Made by a program: the position numbers and the translations under genes. From positions 1 through 44,216 of the forward strand of contig OMZO01000032.1 of NCBI GenBank assembly GCA_900315525.1: a stretch of DNA of 44,216 nt, written 5' to 3'. Shown here piece after piece: positions 1 to 8,190 of this stretch. The first letter of the stretch is position 1. Every line of letters starts with the position of its first letter. This DNA comes from an uncultured Prevotella sp. (GTDB taxonomy: Bacteria; Bacteroidota; Bacteroidia; Bacteroidales; Bacteroidaceae). A model generated the notes under the pieces. That model ran no database searches. It saw only the letters and a list, made by a program, of their open reading frames with translations, and was not told the origin of the DNA.

Positions 1-1
1 G

Positions 2-85
2 GATAAGACTCCTATCAAGGAACTCTTTACCAAGGAACCTGAGTATGTTGCTGATGATGGCCAATTGACTCTTAATTTTATTTAG
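2..85 (+). CDS. C-terminal end of an unidentified protein (partial)
   Basis: The first 84 bases read open in one frame and end in TAG at 83-85, giving a 27-residue tail that finishes with LTLNFI. The gene begins outside the window. Its stop lies 24-27 bases before the start of the next gene, so the two may be cotranscribed. The tail is too short for me to name a family. Confidence 0.5.
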   Translation, partial: DKTPIKELFTKEPEYVADDGQLTLNFI

Positions 86-111
86 TGGACATTAATGATA
101 ATAAAACTATG

Positions 112-510
112 ATGAAAAAAGTAATAATCAGTTTAGTACTGGCAATGATGTCAGTAGCCGGATACGCCCAGAGCGTTGTCGGCAAGTGGGTAACAGAAGG
201 TGGTGATTCCCAAGTGGAGATTTACCAGAGTGGTGACAAACTGAACGGCAAGATTGTCTGGCTGAAGAAAGGCGACGGGCAGCTCGATGTCCACAATCCA
301 GACAAGATGCTACAGAGCCGCAAACTTGTTGGCGTCAATATCTTGACTGGTCTCACCAAGAAAGGCGAAAAGTGGGAAGACGGAAAGATCTACAATCCCA
401 AAAACGGCAAGACCTATAAGTGCTCCATCTGGCTCGACGGTAATAATCTGAAGGTCCGTGGTTACGTCGCTATGTTCTACGAGACCCAAACCTGGACAAA
501 AAGTAAGTGA
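112..510 (+). CDS. DUF2147 family secreted protein
   Basis: A small exported protein of about 132 residues. It opens with a clear signal peptide (Lys-Lys, a hydrophobic run, then GYAQ as the likely signal peptidase I site), and the mature part begins SVVGKWVTEGGDSQVEIYQ. The lipocalin-like GKW start, the GKIVWLKKGDG segment and the later GKTYKCSIWLDG strand are typical of DUF2147, a periplasmic beta-barrel-like family of unknown function. Tandem ATG codons at 109 and 112 are both possible starts; a GTG at 85 would add eight polar residues before the signal peptide, so I rejected it. The gene follows the partial gene closely and lies 33 bases before the AlkD-like gene. The family call is from recognition, not a search. 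Confidence 0.8.
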   Translation: MKKVIISLVLAMMSVAGYAQSVVGKWVTEGGDSQVEIYQSGDKLNGKIVWLKKGDGQLDVHNPDKMLQSRKLVGVNILTGLTKKGEKWEDGKIYNPKNGKTYKCSIWLDGNNLKVRGYVAMFYETQTWTKSK

Positions 511-543
511 ACTGTCGATTGAGCGAATCCTTTATAAACATTA

Positions 544-1317
544 ATGACAGCAAAGGAGATCATCGGGTATATGGAGTCGCTGCGGAATGAGGAGCAGCGA
601 CGCGTGTTGATGGGTTTCTTCAAGACAGGCCCTGGTGAATATGGCGAGGGCGACGAGTTCTTAGGTCTGAAGGTGCCCCAGACGCGAGAAGTGGTCCGGG
701 CGGCCAAGGACTTGCCGCTCAGTGAGGTACCAGTATTGCTGATGTCTCACTGGCACGAGGTAAGGCTCTGCGGTCTGCTCATTATGGTAGACATGTTTGA
801 AAAACAGGCGACCAAGCGGTTGACACATGATACCAAAGCCATTTGCAAGCGTGATGAAATCCTGACCATGTACCTGAAATATGCAGAACAAGCCAACAAC
901 TGGGATCTGGTGGACCTTTCGGCTCCAAAGATCCTGGGACATTGGCTGTTGCTTCCCACTCATCTTGGTGATGGTACTGAGAACTACAAGCGACAGGTGC
1001 TTAACGAACTGGCCCAGAGCAGCAACCTATGGCGACAGCGCATGAGCATCGTCTGCACTTGGAAGACCTCACAGATGGGTGATGCGTCGTGGTGTCTGCG
1101 CTATGCCGAGATCCACCTGCACCATCCCCACGACCTGATACATAAGGCCGTAGGCTGGATGCTTCGTGAGATGGGCAAGCGTGTCTCAATGGAGCTTTTG
1201 CGGGAGTTCCTGCGTCAACATGCCCAGGAGATGCCACGCACGGCACTCCGTTATGCCATCGAAAAGATGACTGACGCGGAACGCAAGCAATGGATGAGCA
1301 TACCTGTTGCGAAATGA
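544..1317 (+). CDS. DNA alkylation repair protein, AlkD-like
   Basis: A 257-residue cytosolic protein resembling the AlkD family, HEAT-like-repeat DNA glycosylases that remove alkylated bases. The N-terminal segment GLKVPQTREVVRAAKDLPL, the following helix pairs with SHWHEVRLCGLLIM, and the NNWDLVD segment near residues 118-124 (the region that lines the DNA-binding groove and holds the key Asp in AlkD) support this. The C-terminal helices (KAVGWMLREMGKR, MPRTALRYAIEKM) also fit the family's usual end. Length is normal for the family. It probably shares a transcript with the DUF2147 gene 33 bases upstream. It meets the minus-strand GDSL gene tail to tail with seven bases between them and no evident terminator. 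Confidence 0.88.
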   Translation: MTAKEIIGYMESLRNEEQRRVLMGFFKTGPGEYGEGDEFLGLKVPQTREVVRAAKDLPLSEVPVLLMSHWHEVRLCGLLIMVDMFEKQATKRLTHDTKAICKRDEILTMYLKYAEQANNWDLVDLSAPKILGHWLLLPTHLGDGTENYKRQVLNELAQSSNLWRQRMSIVCTWKTSQMGDASWCLRYAEIHLHHPHDLIHKAVGWMLREMGKRVSMELLREFLRQHAQEMPRTALRYAIEKMTDAERKQWMSIPVAK

Positions 1318-1324
1318 CCTGACG

Positions 1325-2473
1325 TCAGAACGACTCTTCGTGGTCGTAGCGGGGCATCGAGCGCACCAGCTTGTGGATAGCCGCATGGGCCATTGCCTCG
1401 TAGGCTCGTTCACTGGGATGCAGATGGTCGCCGCTATCGAAGCCGTCGGCAAAGGCCTTGGGATTGGTGACGCTGCGCACTGCCGCATCGAAATCGATGC
1501 ATCCGTCGAAAATGGGTGATGTGCGCAGCCACTCATTGAAGGCCTGCCGCATCTTCTCACGATCCTCATTATAGGTACGCCAGCCAAAGATCGGCAGCAA
1601 CGTACCACTCCACACCTTCAGTCCCATCGCTTTAGCAGGCTTGACATAGAGTTCCTCTACCCCACGCTCCATCTCTTCCACCGTAGGCAGATCGCTCCAC
1701 GGACGGAAGGGGTTGACATCCGTACCGACGGGATGGATGATATCGTTGATACCGTGCTGAATGATAAGATCCGTAGCACCAGCAACATTCGACTCTATCG
1801 GAAAACGTGTGGCGCCCTTGAGACCATAGGCCTGATAGGTGATGCAGTCGTACTGTCGCAGAATGCGTGTACCACTCACAGCACGTCGTATGATAGAGGC
1901 ATTGGAGCCAAAAGCCATCTGAGCCATATAGTCAGGCCAGGACTGAGCCGTAATAGAGTCGCCATAGCAGATGACAGCGTGATTCTCTGCCGAAGTCAAT
2001 ATGTCGATAGTATTGAGGAAGTAGAACCAGTTGGTGTGACGACTCAAGTCAAGCGGCAACTCGCCAGCCTCAGCGTAGTCACCATAGGCATAATAGCCCT
2101 TTGAGAGCGGCCCCGTGACGAGCGTTCCGCTGTTCATCTGTGTGAAACCAGCCATATAGAAACTCACCTCAATGGTGTCGCCGCGATTCACGGCATAACT
2201 GATGGCATCACTCTCCGTCTCTTTGCCTGGCAGAAGCGTAACACATTGCTCGCCATCAAACGTAATGGGCGTGTGGCCCACAAAGACCTTATTGAGCGTA
2301 ACGGGTTCTGTACCAGTAAGGTTGGAAAAGCGGAAACGCAACTTGCTGCCGCTGAAACACATCCTGATGGGATAGCGCAGTGTGAGGTCTTTCGCATAGA
2401 CGGCCTCGCGACGGTTGGTGATGGAAGTGGCATTGCCCCAGCAGGCCACCCATTTGCTGTTGTCTGTCATCAT
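1325..2473 (-). CDS. SGNH/GDSL hydrolase with N-terminal beta domain
   Basis: A 382-residue protein of the SGNH hydrolase superfamily (esterases, acyl or acetyl hydrolases). The nucleophile block is CYGDSIT at residues 169-175 with Ser173, the oxyanion block is GINDI, and the catalytic Asp/His pair is in DHLHPSE near residues 349-355 (Asp349, His352). The first 150 or so residues form a separate beta-rich region, as in GDSL lipases that carry an SGNH_N-type jelly-roll domain. No signal peptide is visible, so the protein appears cytosolic. Tandem ATG codons mark the start; I use the outer one. Its promoter is the left half of the palindrome at 2533-2600, shared back to back with glycerate kinase. 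The substrate cannot be told from sequence; a deacetylase of sugars or glycans is one possibility. Confidence 0.85.
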   Translation of the reverse strand: MMTDNSKWVACWGNATSITNRREAVYAKDLTLRYPIRMCFSGSKLRFRFSNLTGTEPVTLNKVFVGHTPITFDGEQCVTLLPGKETESDAISYAVNRGDTIEVSFYMAGFTQMNSGTLVTGPLSKGYYAYGDYAEAGELPLDLSRHTNWFYFLNTIDILTSAENHAVICYGDSITAQSWPDYMAQMAFGSNASIIRRAVSGTRILRQYDCITYQAYGLKGATRFPIESNVAGATDLIIQHGINDIIHPVGTDVNPFRPWSDLPTVEEMERGVEELYVKPAKAMGLKVWSGTLLPIFGWRTYNEDREKMRQAFNEWLRTSPIFDGCIDFDAAVRSVTNPKAFADGFDSGDHLHPSERAYEAMAHAAIHKLVRSMPRYDHEESF

Positions 2474-2532
2474 ATATATTCTTTATAAACCTTCCAAATC
2501 TATCATCATCTGATAAGAGATCAGGAATCACA

Positions 2533-2600
2533 GGTGCAAAAGTAATGAAAAAATTCTCAATCTATATATGATTTGCAGATTTTTTCATTACTTTTGCACC
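2533..2600. promoter_or_regulatory. Divergent promoter pair in a 22-bp perfect inverted repeat
   Basis: Bases 2533-2554 are the exact reverse complement of 2579-2600, with a 24-base AT-rich spacer. Each arm holds a Bacteroidota -7 box of the form TACTTTTG: plus strand at 2589-2596 for glycerate kinase, minus strand at 2537-2544 for the GDSL gene. Leaders would be about 20 and 60 nt. No clear -33 TTTG is seen at the usual distance. The whole arms, not just the -7 boxes, are mirrored, so an operator function is also possible. Confidence 0.65.
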
Positions 2601-2619
2601 ATAGAACAGCATACCAGAT

Positions 2620-3702
2620 ATGAAACAAACGATTATCACAGCCATCGACTCCTTCAAAGGATGCCTGACCTCGCAGGAGGCCAATCAGGCAGCAACAGAG
2701 GGCATCATGAGCAAAAGGCCAGATGCCGAGGTCATTCAGATACCCGTCAGCGACGGTGGCGAAGGTTGGCTGGAGGCTTTTCGCTATGCACTCGGTGGAG
2801 ACATGCGAGAGCTAACTGTGCGGGATCCTCTGATGCGGCCCATTACCGCCCGCTATCTCGTCAATGGCGACACAGCCGTCATCGAAATCGCTCAGGCCAG
2901 TGGTCTCCCGCTGCTCACCGCAGAAGAGCGGAATCCAATGGTAGCTACCAGTTATGGGACGGGACAACTCGTTGCAGATGCCGTAAAGCAAGGTTGTCGA
3001 AACATCATCGTAGGTCTTGGCGGCAGTGCCACCAGTGATTGCGGCATCGGTATGATTCGTGCCATCATCGACAGTTTTGCCAAACATGGGACGTGGGACG
3101 ACATTCAGGAACTGAAAGACATCCACTTTACCATTGCTTCCGATGTTACCAATCCACTTTGTGGCAAAAACGGAGCTGCCCACGTCTTTGCGCCCCAAAA
3201 AGGAGCCACACCAGAAATGGTTCTCAGTCTCGACGACCGTGCAAGAAGATTTGCAGCAGTCTCTGCCCACCACTTCGGCTTCGACCGTCAGGATATGTCG
3301 GGTGCTGGAGCCGCTGGAGGTCTCGGTTATGCCTTCCTGCAATATCTCAACGCCACATGTCGCCCAGGCATTGACCTTCTGCTTGATGCCATTCATTTCG
3401 ACGAGATATTGGAGAAAGCCTCACTCGTTATTACTGGCGAAGGCTCTGCTGATTGTCAGACGCTTATGGGCAAACTGCCATACGGCATTCTCAAATGTGC
3501 CAAAGATCGTCAGGTACCAGTCTGTCTGATTGCCGGCCGCATCTCTGACCGTCAGACACTACTCGATGCAGGATTCTCGCAAGTAGAATGCATCAATCCC
3601 GCCAACACGCCCCTATCAGAAGCAATGAAGCCGGAAGTCGCGAGAAAGAATATTTCCACGACCATCAGTAAAATCATATTAGGAAAACAGGAACTGAAAT
3701 GA
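2620..3702 (+). CDS. Glycerate kinase
   Basis: A 360-residue cytosolic enzyme of the glycerate kinase type I family (GarK/GlxK), which phosphorylates D-glycerate with ATP to 2-phosphoglycerate or 3-phosphoglycerate depending on subfamily. Recognisable blocks are AIDSFKGCLTSQEAN near the start, VSDGGEGWLEAF, VIEIAQASGLPLL, the glycine-rich GLGGSATSDCGIGM segment, SDVTNPLCGKNGAA with FAPQKGA, and GAGAAGGLGYAF. The length matches the family. The ATG at 2620 sits about 20 bases behind a TACTTTTG promoter box. Its stop overlaps the ZIP transporter start by four bases (ATGA), so the two are translationally coupled. I cannot tell which glycerate-forming pathway it serves. Confidence 0.93.
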   Translation: MKQTIITAIDSFKGCLTSQEANQAATEGIMSKRPDAEVIQIPVSDGGEGWLEAFRYALGGDMRELTVRDPLMRPITARYLVNGDTAVIEIAQASGLPLLTAEERNPMVATSYGTGQLVADAVKQGCRNIIVGLGGSATSDCGIGMIRAIIDSFAKHGTWDDIQELKDIHFTIASDVTNPLCGKNGAAHVFAPQKGATPEMVLSLDDRARRFAAVSAHHFGFDRQDMSGAGAAGGLGYAFLQYLNATCRPGIDLLLDAIHFDEILEKASLVITGEGSADCQTLMGKLPYGILKCAKDRQVPVCLIAGRISDRQTLLDAGFSQVECINPANTPLSEAMKPEVARKNISTTISKIILGKQELK

Positions 3703-4478
3703 CAGCAATTGCAATAGGACTACTCATTCCCATGTTAGGAACCATGCTCGGAGCAGCATTCGTCTTTCTGATGAAGGACGAGATGTCACCCCGCTTACAG
3801 AAATCATTGTTAGGTTTTGCTTCTGGTGTGATGGTTGCAGCCTCCGTGTGGTCGCTACTTATACCAGCGATAGAGATGGAGGCCAATTCAGGGAAATGGT
3901 CGGTGGTACCCGCAGCCGTCGGATTTCTTTTAGGAATAGGTTTCCTGCTCCTCATCGACGAACTGACGCCGCACTTGCATATCGGCACAGACACACCAGA
4001 AGGTCCTCGATCTCATCTCTCACGCACAGCGATGCTAGCTTTAGCAGTCACCATCCACAACCTGCCTGAGGGTATGGCTGTGGGCGTAGTGTTAGCTGGT
4101 GCCGGAGAAGGAACCACCGGATTGTCAATAGCCAGTGCACTCGCCGTCTCTATCGGTATAGCCATTCAGAACGTGCCCGAAGGAGCTATTATCTCTATGC
4201 CCATGAGGGCTGCGGGTAACTCGAAATGGCGTTCCTTTGTCATCGGCAGCCTCAGTGGAGCCGTCGAACCGATAGGTGGTCTGGCAGTCGTGCTTTTGGC
4301 TTCACTGATGACACCAGCCCTACCCTATCTGCTTGCCTTTGCAGCTGGTGCCATGTTCTACGTCGTTGTCGAAGAACTCATCCCAGAAGCATCAGAAGGC
4401 AAGCACTCCAATCTAAGCACCATCGGTTTTGCCATCGGCTTTGTACTGATGATGGTACTTGACGTCGTCATGGGATAA
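3699..4478 (+). CDS. ZIP family metal transporter (GufA/ZupT type)
   Basis: A 259-residue inner-membrane protein with about eight hydrophobic segments and almost no long soluble loop. The ZIP signature is clear: HNLPEGMAVGV in the fourth helix region and QNVPEGAIIS in the fifth, which carry the metal-binding residues. Gln in place of His in the second motif is usual in the GufA branch. The last segment (FAAGAMFYVVVEELIPEA) is also typical. ZIP proteins bring divalent metals such as zinc or iron into the cytosol. The start codon overlaps the stop of glycerate kinase (ATGA), so it is expressed from that promoter. No metal-responsive site was recognised. Confidence 0.92.
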   Translation: MTAIAIGLLIPMLGTMLGAAFVFLMKDEMSPRLQKSLLGFASGVMVAASVWSLLIPAIEMEANSGKWSVVPAAVGFLLGIGFLLLIDELTPHLHIGTDTPEGPRSHLSRTAMLALAVTIHNLPEGMAVGVVLAGAGEGTTGLSIASALAVSIGIAIQNVPEGAIISMPMRAAGNSKWRSFVIGSLSGAVEPIGGLAVVLLASLMTPALPYLLAFAAGAMFYVVVEELIPEASEGKHSNLSTIGFAIGFVLMMVLDVVMG

Positions 4479-4533
4479 CTAGTCTGACATCAACTTTTTT
4501 CCTCATTTATTCTTTTAAATGATACAAATGTAC

Positions 4534-4541
4534 TATCTTTG
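4534..4541 (+). promoter_or_regulatory. -7 promoter box (TATCTTTG) of the phosphatase gene
   Basis: TATCTTTG followed by C matches the Bacteroidota TAnnTTTG box and lies about 20 bases before the lipoprotein start at 4561. An ATG at 4519 lies upstream of this box, which argues against using it as the start. No clear -33 TTTG is seen. Confidence 0.6.
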
Positions 4542-4560
4542 CATAAAATTCTCATTCGAT

Positions 4561-6075
4561 ATGAAACGATTTATATTGTTATTATTACCTTTCTTTCTTG
4601 TCTCATGCAAAAGTAATGACGACACAAAGCAAGATTTAGTTGAAAAGACTAATATTATGCTTGACGCAGTACTTGAGGATAGTTTCAAAGGCATCGTCAA
4701 TGTTAGTAAAGACAGTAAGACCTATAGTCATTTACTAACATTGGCGGAAGAGAGCGTTTCTCAATTTACTGGCAAAAGCAAGTTCGGTCTGCCTTTACTA
4801 TATACCGAAGATAATTTCCCGTCAGTCTACAATTATCATACAGATAAACAAGTCGACAAGACAGCCATCTGCAAGACCATGATAGGCTGGCTATGTGCCA
4901 TGCAGCTATCAGAACTTTGTCCATCCAAGCGCAATGCGCTCTACAAGGCCGGATACGAAGCGGGGGGATTTAATATGAACAGCCCTGTCTATGGCTACCA
5001 TTTCAATTCTGACCCTAATGTAGCTCGACTTGTGGCAAGTGCTGTCTATGCAGTCTTACACAGCTACAACAAACCTGATATAGAAGCTATGAGAACAGAA
5101 GTTGGCGGTAGCAAGTACAACAGGACGTTGGCAGAGATATATGATGAAGAGTCACGCACCCATGTTACTGACGAAGCTTTCTATGTGGATTTGCGAAGAT
5201 TCATGGCTAGTGCTCCAGGGCCTTATGCCCCTCAGTACACTAACCGTAGTGGGATTAACCCCACTTTCCCTGACGAGAAAGCATCTAATGGCTGCCTAAG
5301 GGTTGACATGGAAATCTACGACAGGATTGTAGAAAAATATAATTTGCCTGATCAAAGAGCTGTTCAAGCTATTGCTGATGAAGACGCTGATATACATCAC
5401 ATCTTCGGTGCTGACAAACGAAATGTGGATGGCAAATATAACTTTAACGCAGTATTTGGGGAGACAACGATTGGTAAGACCATCAATCCAGAAGGGAAAA
5501 CAGCCGAACTCATTCTCCTTGTGCAAAAAGCAGGAAGTTCCGCTAGAGGAATCCTCCAACATGCGAACCTTTCATTAGGAAATTATGAATATGGAAGACT
5601 AAGGCCTGGCTGTTCAGAACAACAAGAGGGACTGCGTAAGTCTTTCTCAGATGACAGACTAAACGTTTTGGCTTGCTTTGTTATTGAGGACAATGACGGC
5701 CATAAGGCAACATATGACGAAGGAGATCTTGAGAAATACTATTATGATGAAGAAGGTAACTGGACGAAAGAAGAAGTACAGTCGGCAGAGCAATATGAGG
5801 AAATAGCCAAGAATCTCCTATATGCCAACTCCTATCCTAGTGGTCACTCTTCCGGAATATGGTCTGCCGCCATGTCTATGATGGAGCTCTATCCACAGAA
5901 GGCAAACTTGATCATGAAGGCTGCAAACAATTTTGCCTTGTCAAGAACCATTAGCCGCTACCATTGGAATAGTGATGTCATACAGGGAAAAATAATTGGC
6001 AGCATCATGAACCCTATCTGCCATGCCACTTCAGACTATGCCAGATTAGTTCAAGAGGCTAAAACAGAATTCTGA
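4561..6075 (+). CDS. PAP2-type acid phosphatase lipoprotein
   Basis: A 504-residue lipoprotein: the signal peptide ends LPFFLVSC with the lipid-bearing Cys at residue 16. The C-terminal third carries the PAP2/class A acid phosphatase signature: YGRLRPG (the RP block), PSGHS at residues 426-430, and SRTISRYHWNSD at 461-472, where His468 and Asp472 form the catalytic pair. Such enzymes remove phosphate from monoesters outside the cytoplasm. The protein is about twice the length of a classical class A phosphatase; the N-terminal 200 or so residues and an acidic insert (around DEGDLEKYYYDEE) are extra. I chose ATG 4561 because it begins the signal peptide and follows the promoter box; ATG 4519 would put 14 residues before it. 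It ends 12 bases from a convergent small gene. Confidence 0.88.
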   Translation: MKRFILLLLPFFLVSCKSNDDTKQDLVEKTNIMLDAVLEDSFKGIVNVSKDSKTYSHLLTLAEESVSQFTGKSKFGLPLLYTEDNFPSVYNYHTDKQVDKTAICKTMIGWLCAMQLSELCPSKRNALYKAGYEAGGFNMNSPVYGYHFNSDPNVARLVASAVYAVLHSYNKPDIEAMRTEVGGSKYNRTLAEIYDEESRTHVTDEAFYVDLRRFMASAPGPYAPQYTNRSGINPTFPDEKASNGCLRVDMEIYDRIVEKYNLPDQRAVQAIADEDADIHHIFGADKRNVDGKYNFNAVFGETTIGKTINPEGKTAELILLVQKAGSSARGILQHANLSLGNYEYGRLRPGCSEQQEGLRKSFSDDRLNVLACFVIEDNDGHKATYDEGDLEKYYYDEEGNWTKEEVQSAEQYEEIAKNLLYANSYPSGHSSGIWSAAMSMMELYPQKANLIMKAANNFALSRTISRYHWNSDVIQGKIIGSIMNPICHATSDYARLVQEAKTEF

Positions 6076-6087
6076 CATTAGCCCCTA

Positions 6088-6387
6088 TCAACATCCGTGA
6101 TTGCCTGCCTGTAAACGTCTCTTATAGAGATGTGCCAGATAGAGGCATCCTGCGAGAGCGGCCGTCACAATGGCTAGTGGTAACAGCAGCGAGGCATCAC
6201 TCTGGCTACCACTGCCATTTTCAAGGATCAGCTGCGTCTGAGCCACACTGTCAGCTACAGCATCCTTTGTAGCATTTACTGTATCACAGATGGTATCTAT
6301 CGTATCTATTACCACAGGTTTAATATCCCTAATCCGGCGAGCACGTTCTGCTGGATCAATAGGAAGAACATCTAAAAAATTCATCAT
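6088..6387 (-). CDS. Small single-pass membrane protein, unknown function
   Basis: A 99-residue reading frame that I do not recognise. The N-terminal half is soluble and charged (LPIDPAERARRIRDIKPVVIDTIDTICDTVNATKDAVADSVAQTQ), likely an amphipathic helix. A Gly/Ser-rich stretch follows, then one membrane helix (LLLPLAIVTAALAGCLYLAHLY) and a short basic tail (KRRLQAG). It lies tail to tail with the phosphatase, 12 bases apart, in an otherwise empty gap before tRNA-Pro. The coherent protein character and lack of an overlapping gene suggest it is real. No promoter of the TAnnTTTG type is obvious in front of it. Confidence 0.55.
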   Translation of the reverse strand: MMNFLDVLPIDPAERARRIRDIKPVVIDTIDTICDTVNATKDAVADSVAQTQLILENGSGSQSDASLLLPLAIVTAALAGCLYLAHLYKRRLQAGNHGC

Positions 6388-6436
6388 ATTCGTCTATTTT
6401 AAGTTAATAATAAGACATTTCTCTTGCTTTAATCCG

Positions 6437-6471
6437 AAAAAAGGCCAAGAATCATATGATTCTCAGCCTTT
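6437..6471 (-). terminator. Terminator after tRNA-Pro (minus strand)
   Basis: Read on the minus strand, AAAGGC, then an inner arm GAGAATCAT/ATGATTCTT, then GCCTTTTTT form a stem followed by a U run. It starts 10 bases after the tRNA 3' end. Confidence 0.7.
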
Positions 6472-6480
6472 CTCTTTAAG

Positions 6481-6553
6481 TCGGGATTACTGGACTCGAA
6501 CCAGCGACCTCGCGCCCCCCAGACGTGTGCGCTACCAACTGCGCTAAATCCCG
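6481..6553 (-). tRNA. tRNA-Pro (GGG)
   Basis: A 73-nt cloverleaf on the minus strand. The acceptor stem CGGGATT pairs with AATCCCG and the discriminator is A. The D arm is GCGC/GCGC, and the anticodon loop CTGGGGG gives anticodon GGG. The T arm is GCTGG-TTCGAGT-CCAGT. The C1-G72 pair is typical of bacterial tRNA-Pro. CCA is not encoded. The anticodon stem (CACGT/GCGCG) contains one A-C mismatch at positions 28-42 and a U-G pair next to the loop. Confidence 0.93.
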
Positions 6554-6698
6554 ATCCTTAATAGCTTAGCACCGACTCAGTTACACACTTTTTGCGAAAC
6601 GACCAAATTTTCCGCCAACTTTTTAACTAAATTAAGTAGCACAGAGTCTAAAAAATATTAATTTCCCTATCTTTTACTACAATATGGCCAAAAATGCG

Positions 6699-6706
6699 TA
6701 TCTTTG
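6699..6706 (+). promoter_or_regulatory. -7 promoter box (TATCTTTG) of the aroA operon
   Basis: TATCTTTG followed by C, 23 bases before the aroA ATG at 6730. An upstream in-frame ATG at 6694 precedes this box and so cannot be on the transcript. The region 6554-6698 holds no other gene or feature that I can support. Confidence 0.7.
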
Positions 6707-6729
6707 CAATCCAAACAATATACATTGAC

Positions 6730-7983
6730 ATGAAACAATATAGACTTACAGCACCCTGTCGGCTCGAGGCTACAATCAGCCTTCCTGCCTCAAAGAGCAT
6801 CTCTAACAGGGCTCTCATCATCTACGCACTCAGTGGTGGGAAGAATATGCCCAGCAACCTGAGTGACTGCGACGACACGGAAGTGATCATCAACGCACTG
6901 CGCAATATGCCAGAGGAGATTGGCATCAAGGCGGCAGGTACGGCTATGCGTTTTATGACGGCCTACCTGAGTGTGATGGAAGGCACCCATATTCTGACAG
7001 GAACAGAACGCATGAAGCACCGCCCGATATCCATCTTAGTAGATGCCCTACGCAAGCTTGGCGCTAATATTGAATATGTAGGAACAGAGGGTTATCCCCC
7101 ACTCCGCATCACTGGTCAGTCTCTCAATGGCGGACTGCTGGAGATTCCCGGCAATGTGAGTTCTCAATACATCTCTGCTCTCCTGATGATAGCCCCGATG
7201 CTGAAAGAAGGCATGACACTCCACTTACTTGGCGACATCATCTCACGCCCTTATATTGACTTGACCTTATGGATGATGGGTGAGTTCGGAGCTGATGCGG
7301 AATGGTTCAGCAACGACACTATCGTGGTAAAGCCTCAACCCTATAAAAGCCGCGACTATTTCATTGAAAGTGACTGGAGCGGCGCGAGCTATTGGTATGA
7401 GATGATGGCACTCTGTGCAGACAAACGGTCGGAGGTGAAACTGACGGGACTGATGGACGGTTCAAAACAGGGTGACTCTACAACAAGGTATATCTTCAGT
7501 CTGCTGGGGGTAAAGACACAATTTGAATCCAAACAGGCCGGTATCGCACAGACTGTCACGCTCAAACAGAATGGTCGCTGTGTTCCAAAACTGGAATATG
7601 ATTTCATCAATTCACCCGATCTGGCACAGACATTTGTCGTCACCTGTGCAGCCAAGGGCATCCCCTTCCACTTCAAGGGACTCTCCACGCTGAAGATCAA
7701 GGAAACCGACCGCATTGAAGCCCTGAAGACTGAGATGCGAAAGCTTGGTTACGTACTGCAAGACCACAATAATAGCGAACTGATATGGGATGGTGAGCGT
7801 TGTGATCCATCCTTCGAACAAGGCATCGACACTTACGAAGATCACCGCATGGCACTGGCCTTTGCACCGTATGCCCTTCTCCACGACAAACTGATTATCA
7901 ATAATCCGCAGGTCGTCACGAAGTCTTATCCCCACTACTGGGAAGACTTACGACTGGCAGGTTTCACAATAGAAGAACTATAG
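6730..7983 (+). CDS. aroA: 3-phosphoshikimate 1-carboxyvinyltransferase (EPSP synthase)
   Basis: A 417-residue cytosolic enzyme that joins phosphoenolpyruvate and shikimate-3-phosphate in the sixth step of the shikimate pathway to chorismate. Key blocks: LPASKSISNRALI near residue 16 (substrate-binding Lys and Ser), AAGTAMRFMTAYL (the GTAMR loop), SDWSGASYWYE, IKETDRIEALKTE (the KETDR block with catalytic acid), and DTYEDHRMALAFA near the end. In the GTAMR loop, Phe stands where many class I enzymes have Pro. The start at 6730 is set by the promoter box at 6699-6706 and the natural beginning MKQYRL. It is the first gene of a tight run with the small Cys-rich gene (3-base gap), porW, porX and tsaE. 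Confidence 0.96.
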   Translation: MKQYRLTAPCRLEATISLPASKSISNRALIIYALSGGKNMPSNLSDCDDTEVIINALRNMPEEIGIKAAGTAMRFMTAYLSVMEGTHILTGTERMKHRPISILVDALRKLGANIEYVGTEGYPPLRITGQSLNGGLLEIPGNVSSQYISALLMIAPMLKEGMTLHLLGDIISRPYIDLTLWMMGEFGADAEWFSNDTIVVKPQPYKSRDYFIESDWSGASYWYEMMALCADKRSEVKLTGLMDGSKQGDSTTRYIFSLLGVKTQFESKQAGIAQTVTLKQNGRCVPKLEYDFINSPDLAQTFVVTCAAKGIPFHFKGLSTLKIKETDRIEALKTEMRKLGYVLQDHNNSELIWDGERCDPSFEQGIDTYEDHRMALAFAPYALLHDKLIINNPQVVTKSYPHYWEDLRLAGFTIEEL

Positions 7984-7986
7984 AAT

Positions 7987-8190
7987 ATGAGTTTTGCTAC
8001 CGTCTGCATCGCCCTGATTGTGGGCATCGGCATCATCGCCGCCATCGCCTCACACTTCGATAAAGGTGACGACACGATTACCACTGGACACGACTGCTCT
8101 ACTTGTACAGCAGCCGACGAGGGCGAGTGCAAGATTCATTGTCTGATGGAAGAAGCAAAGAAGAAAAAAGAGGCACGGGGTGAAGCATAG
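7987..8190 (+). CDS. Small Cys-rich single-pass membrane protein
   Basis: A 67-residue protein with one N-terminal membrane helix (TVCIALIVGIGIIAAIASHF), then a Cys-containing stretch (HDCSTCTAADEGECKIHC, four Cys) and a Lys/Glu-rich tail. It resembles the small FeoB-associated Cys-rich membrane proteins of Bacteroidota in layout, but no feoB is in the window, so I do not assign that role. The CxxC-type spacing could bind metal or form disulfides. Gaps of three bases to aroA and an 11-base overlap with porW show it is part of the operon. Confidence 0.7.
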   Translation: MSFATVCIALIVGIGIIAAIASHFDKGDDTITTGHDCSTCTAADEGECKIHCLMEEAKKKKEARGEA

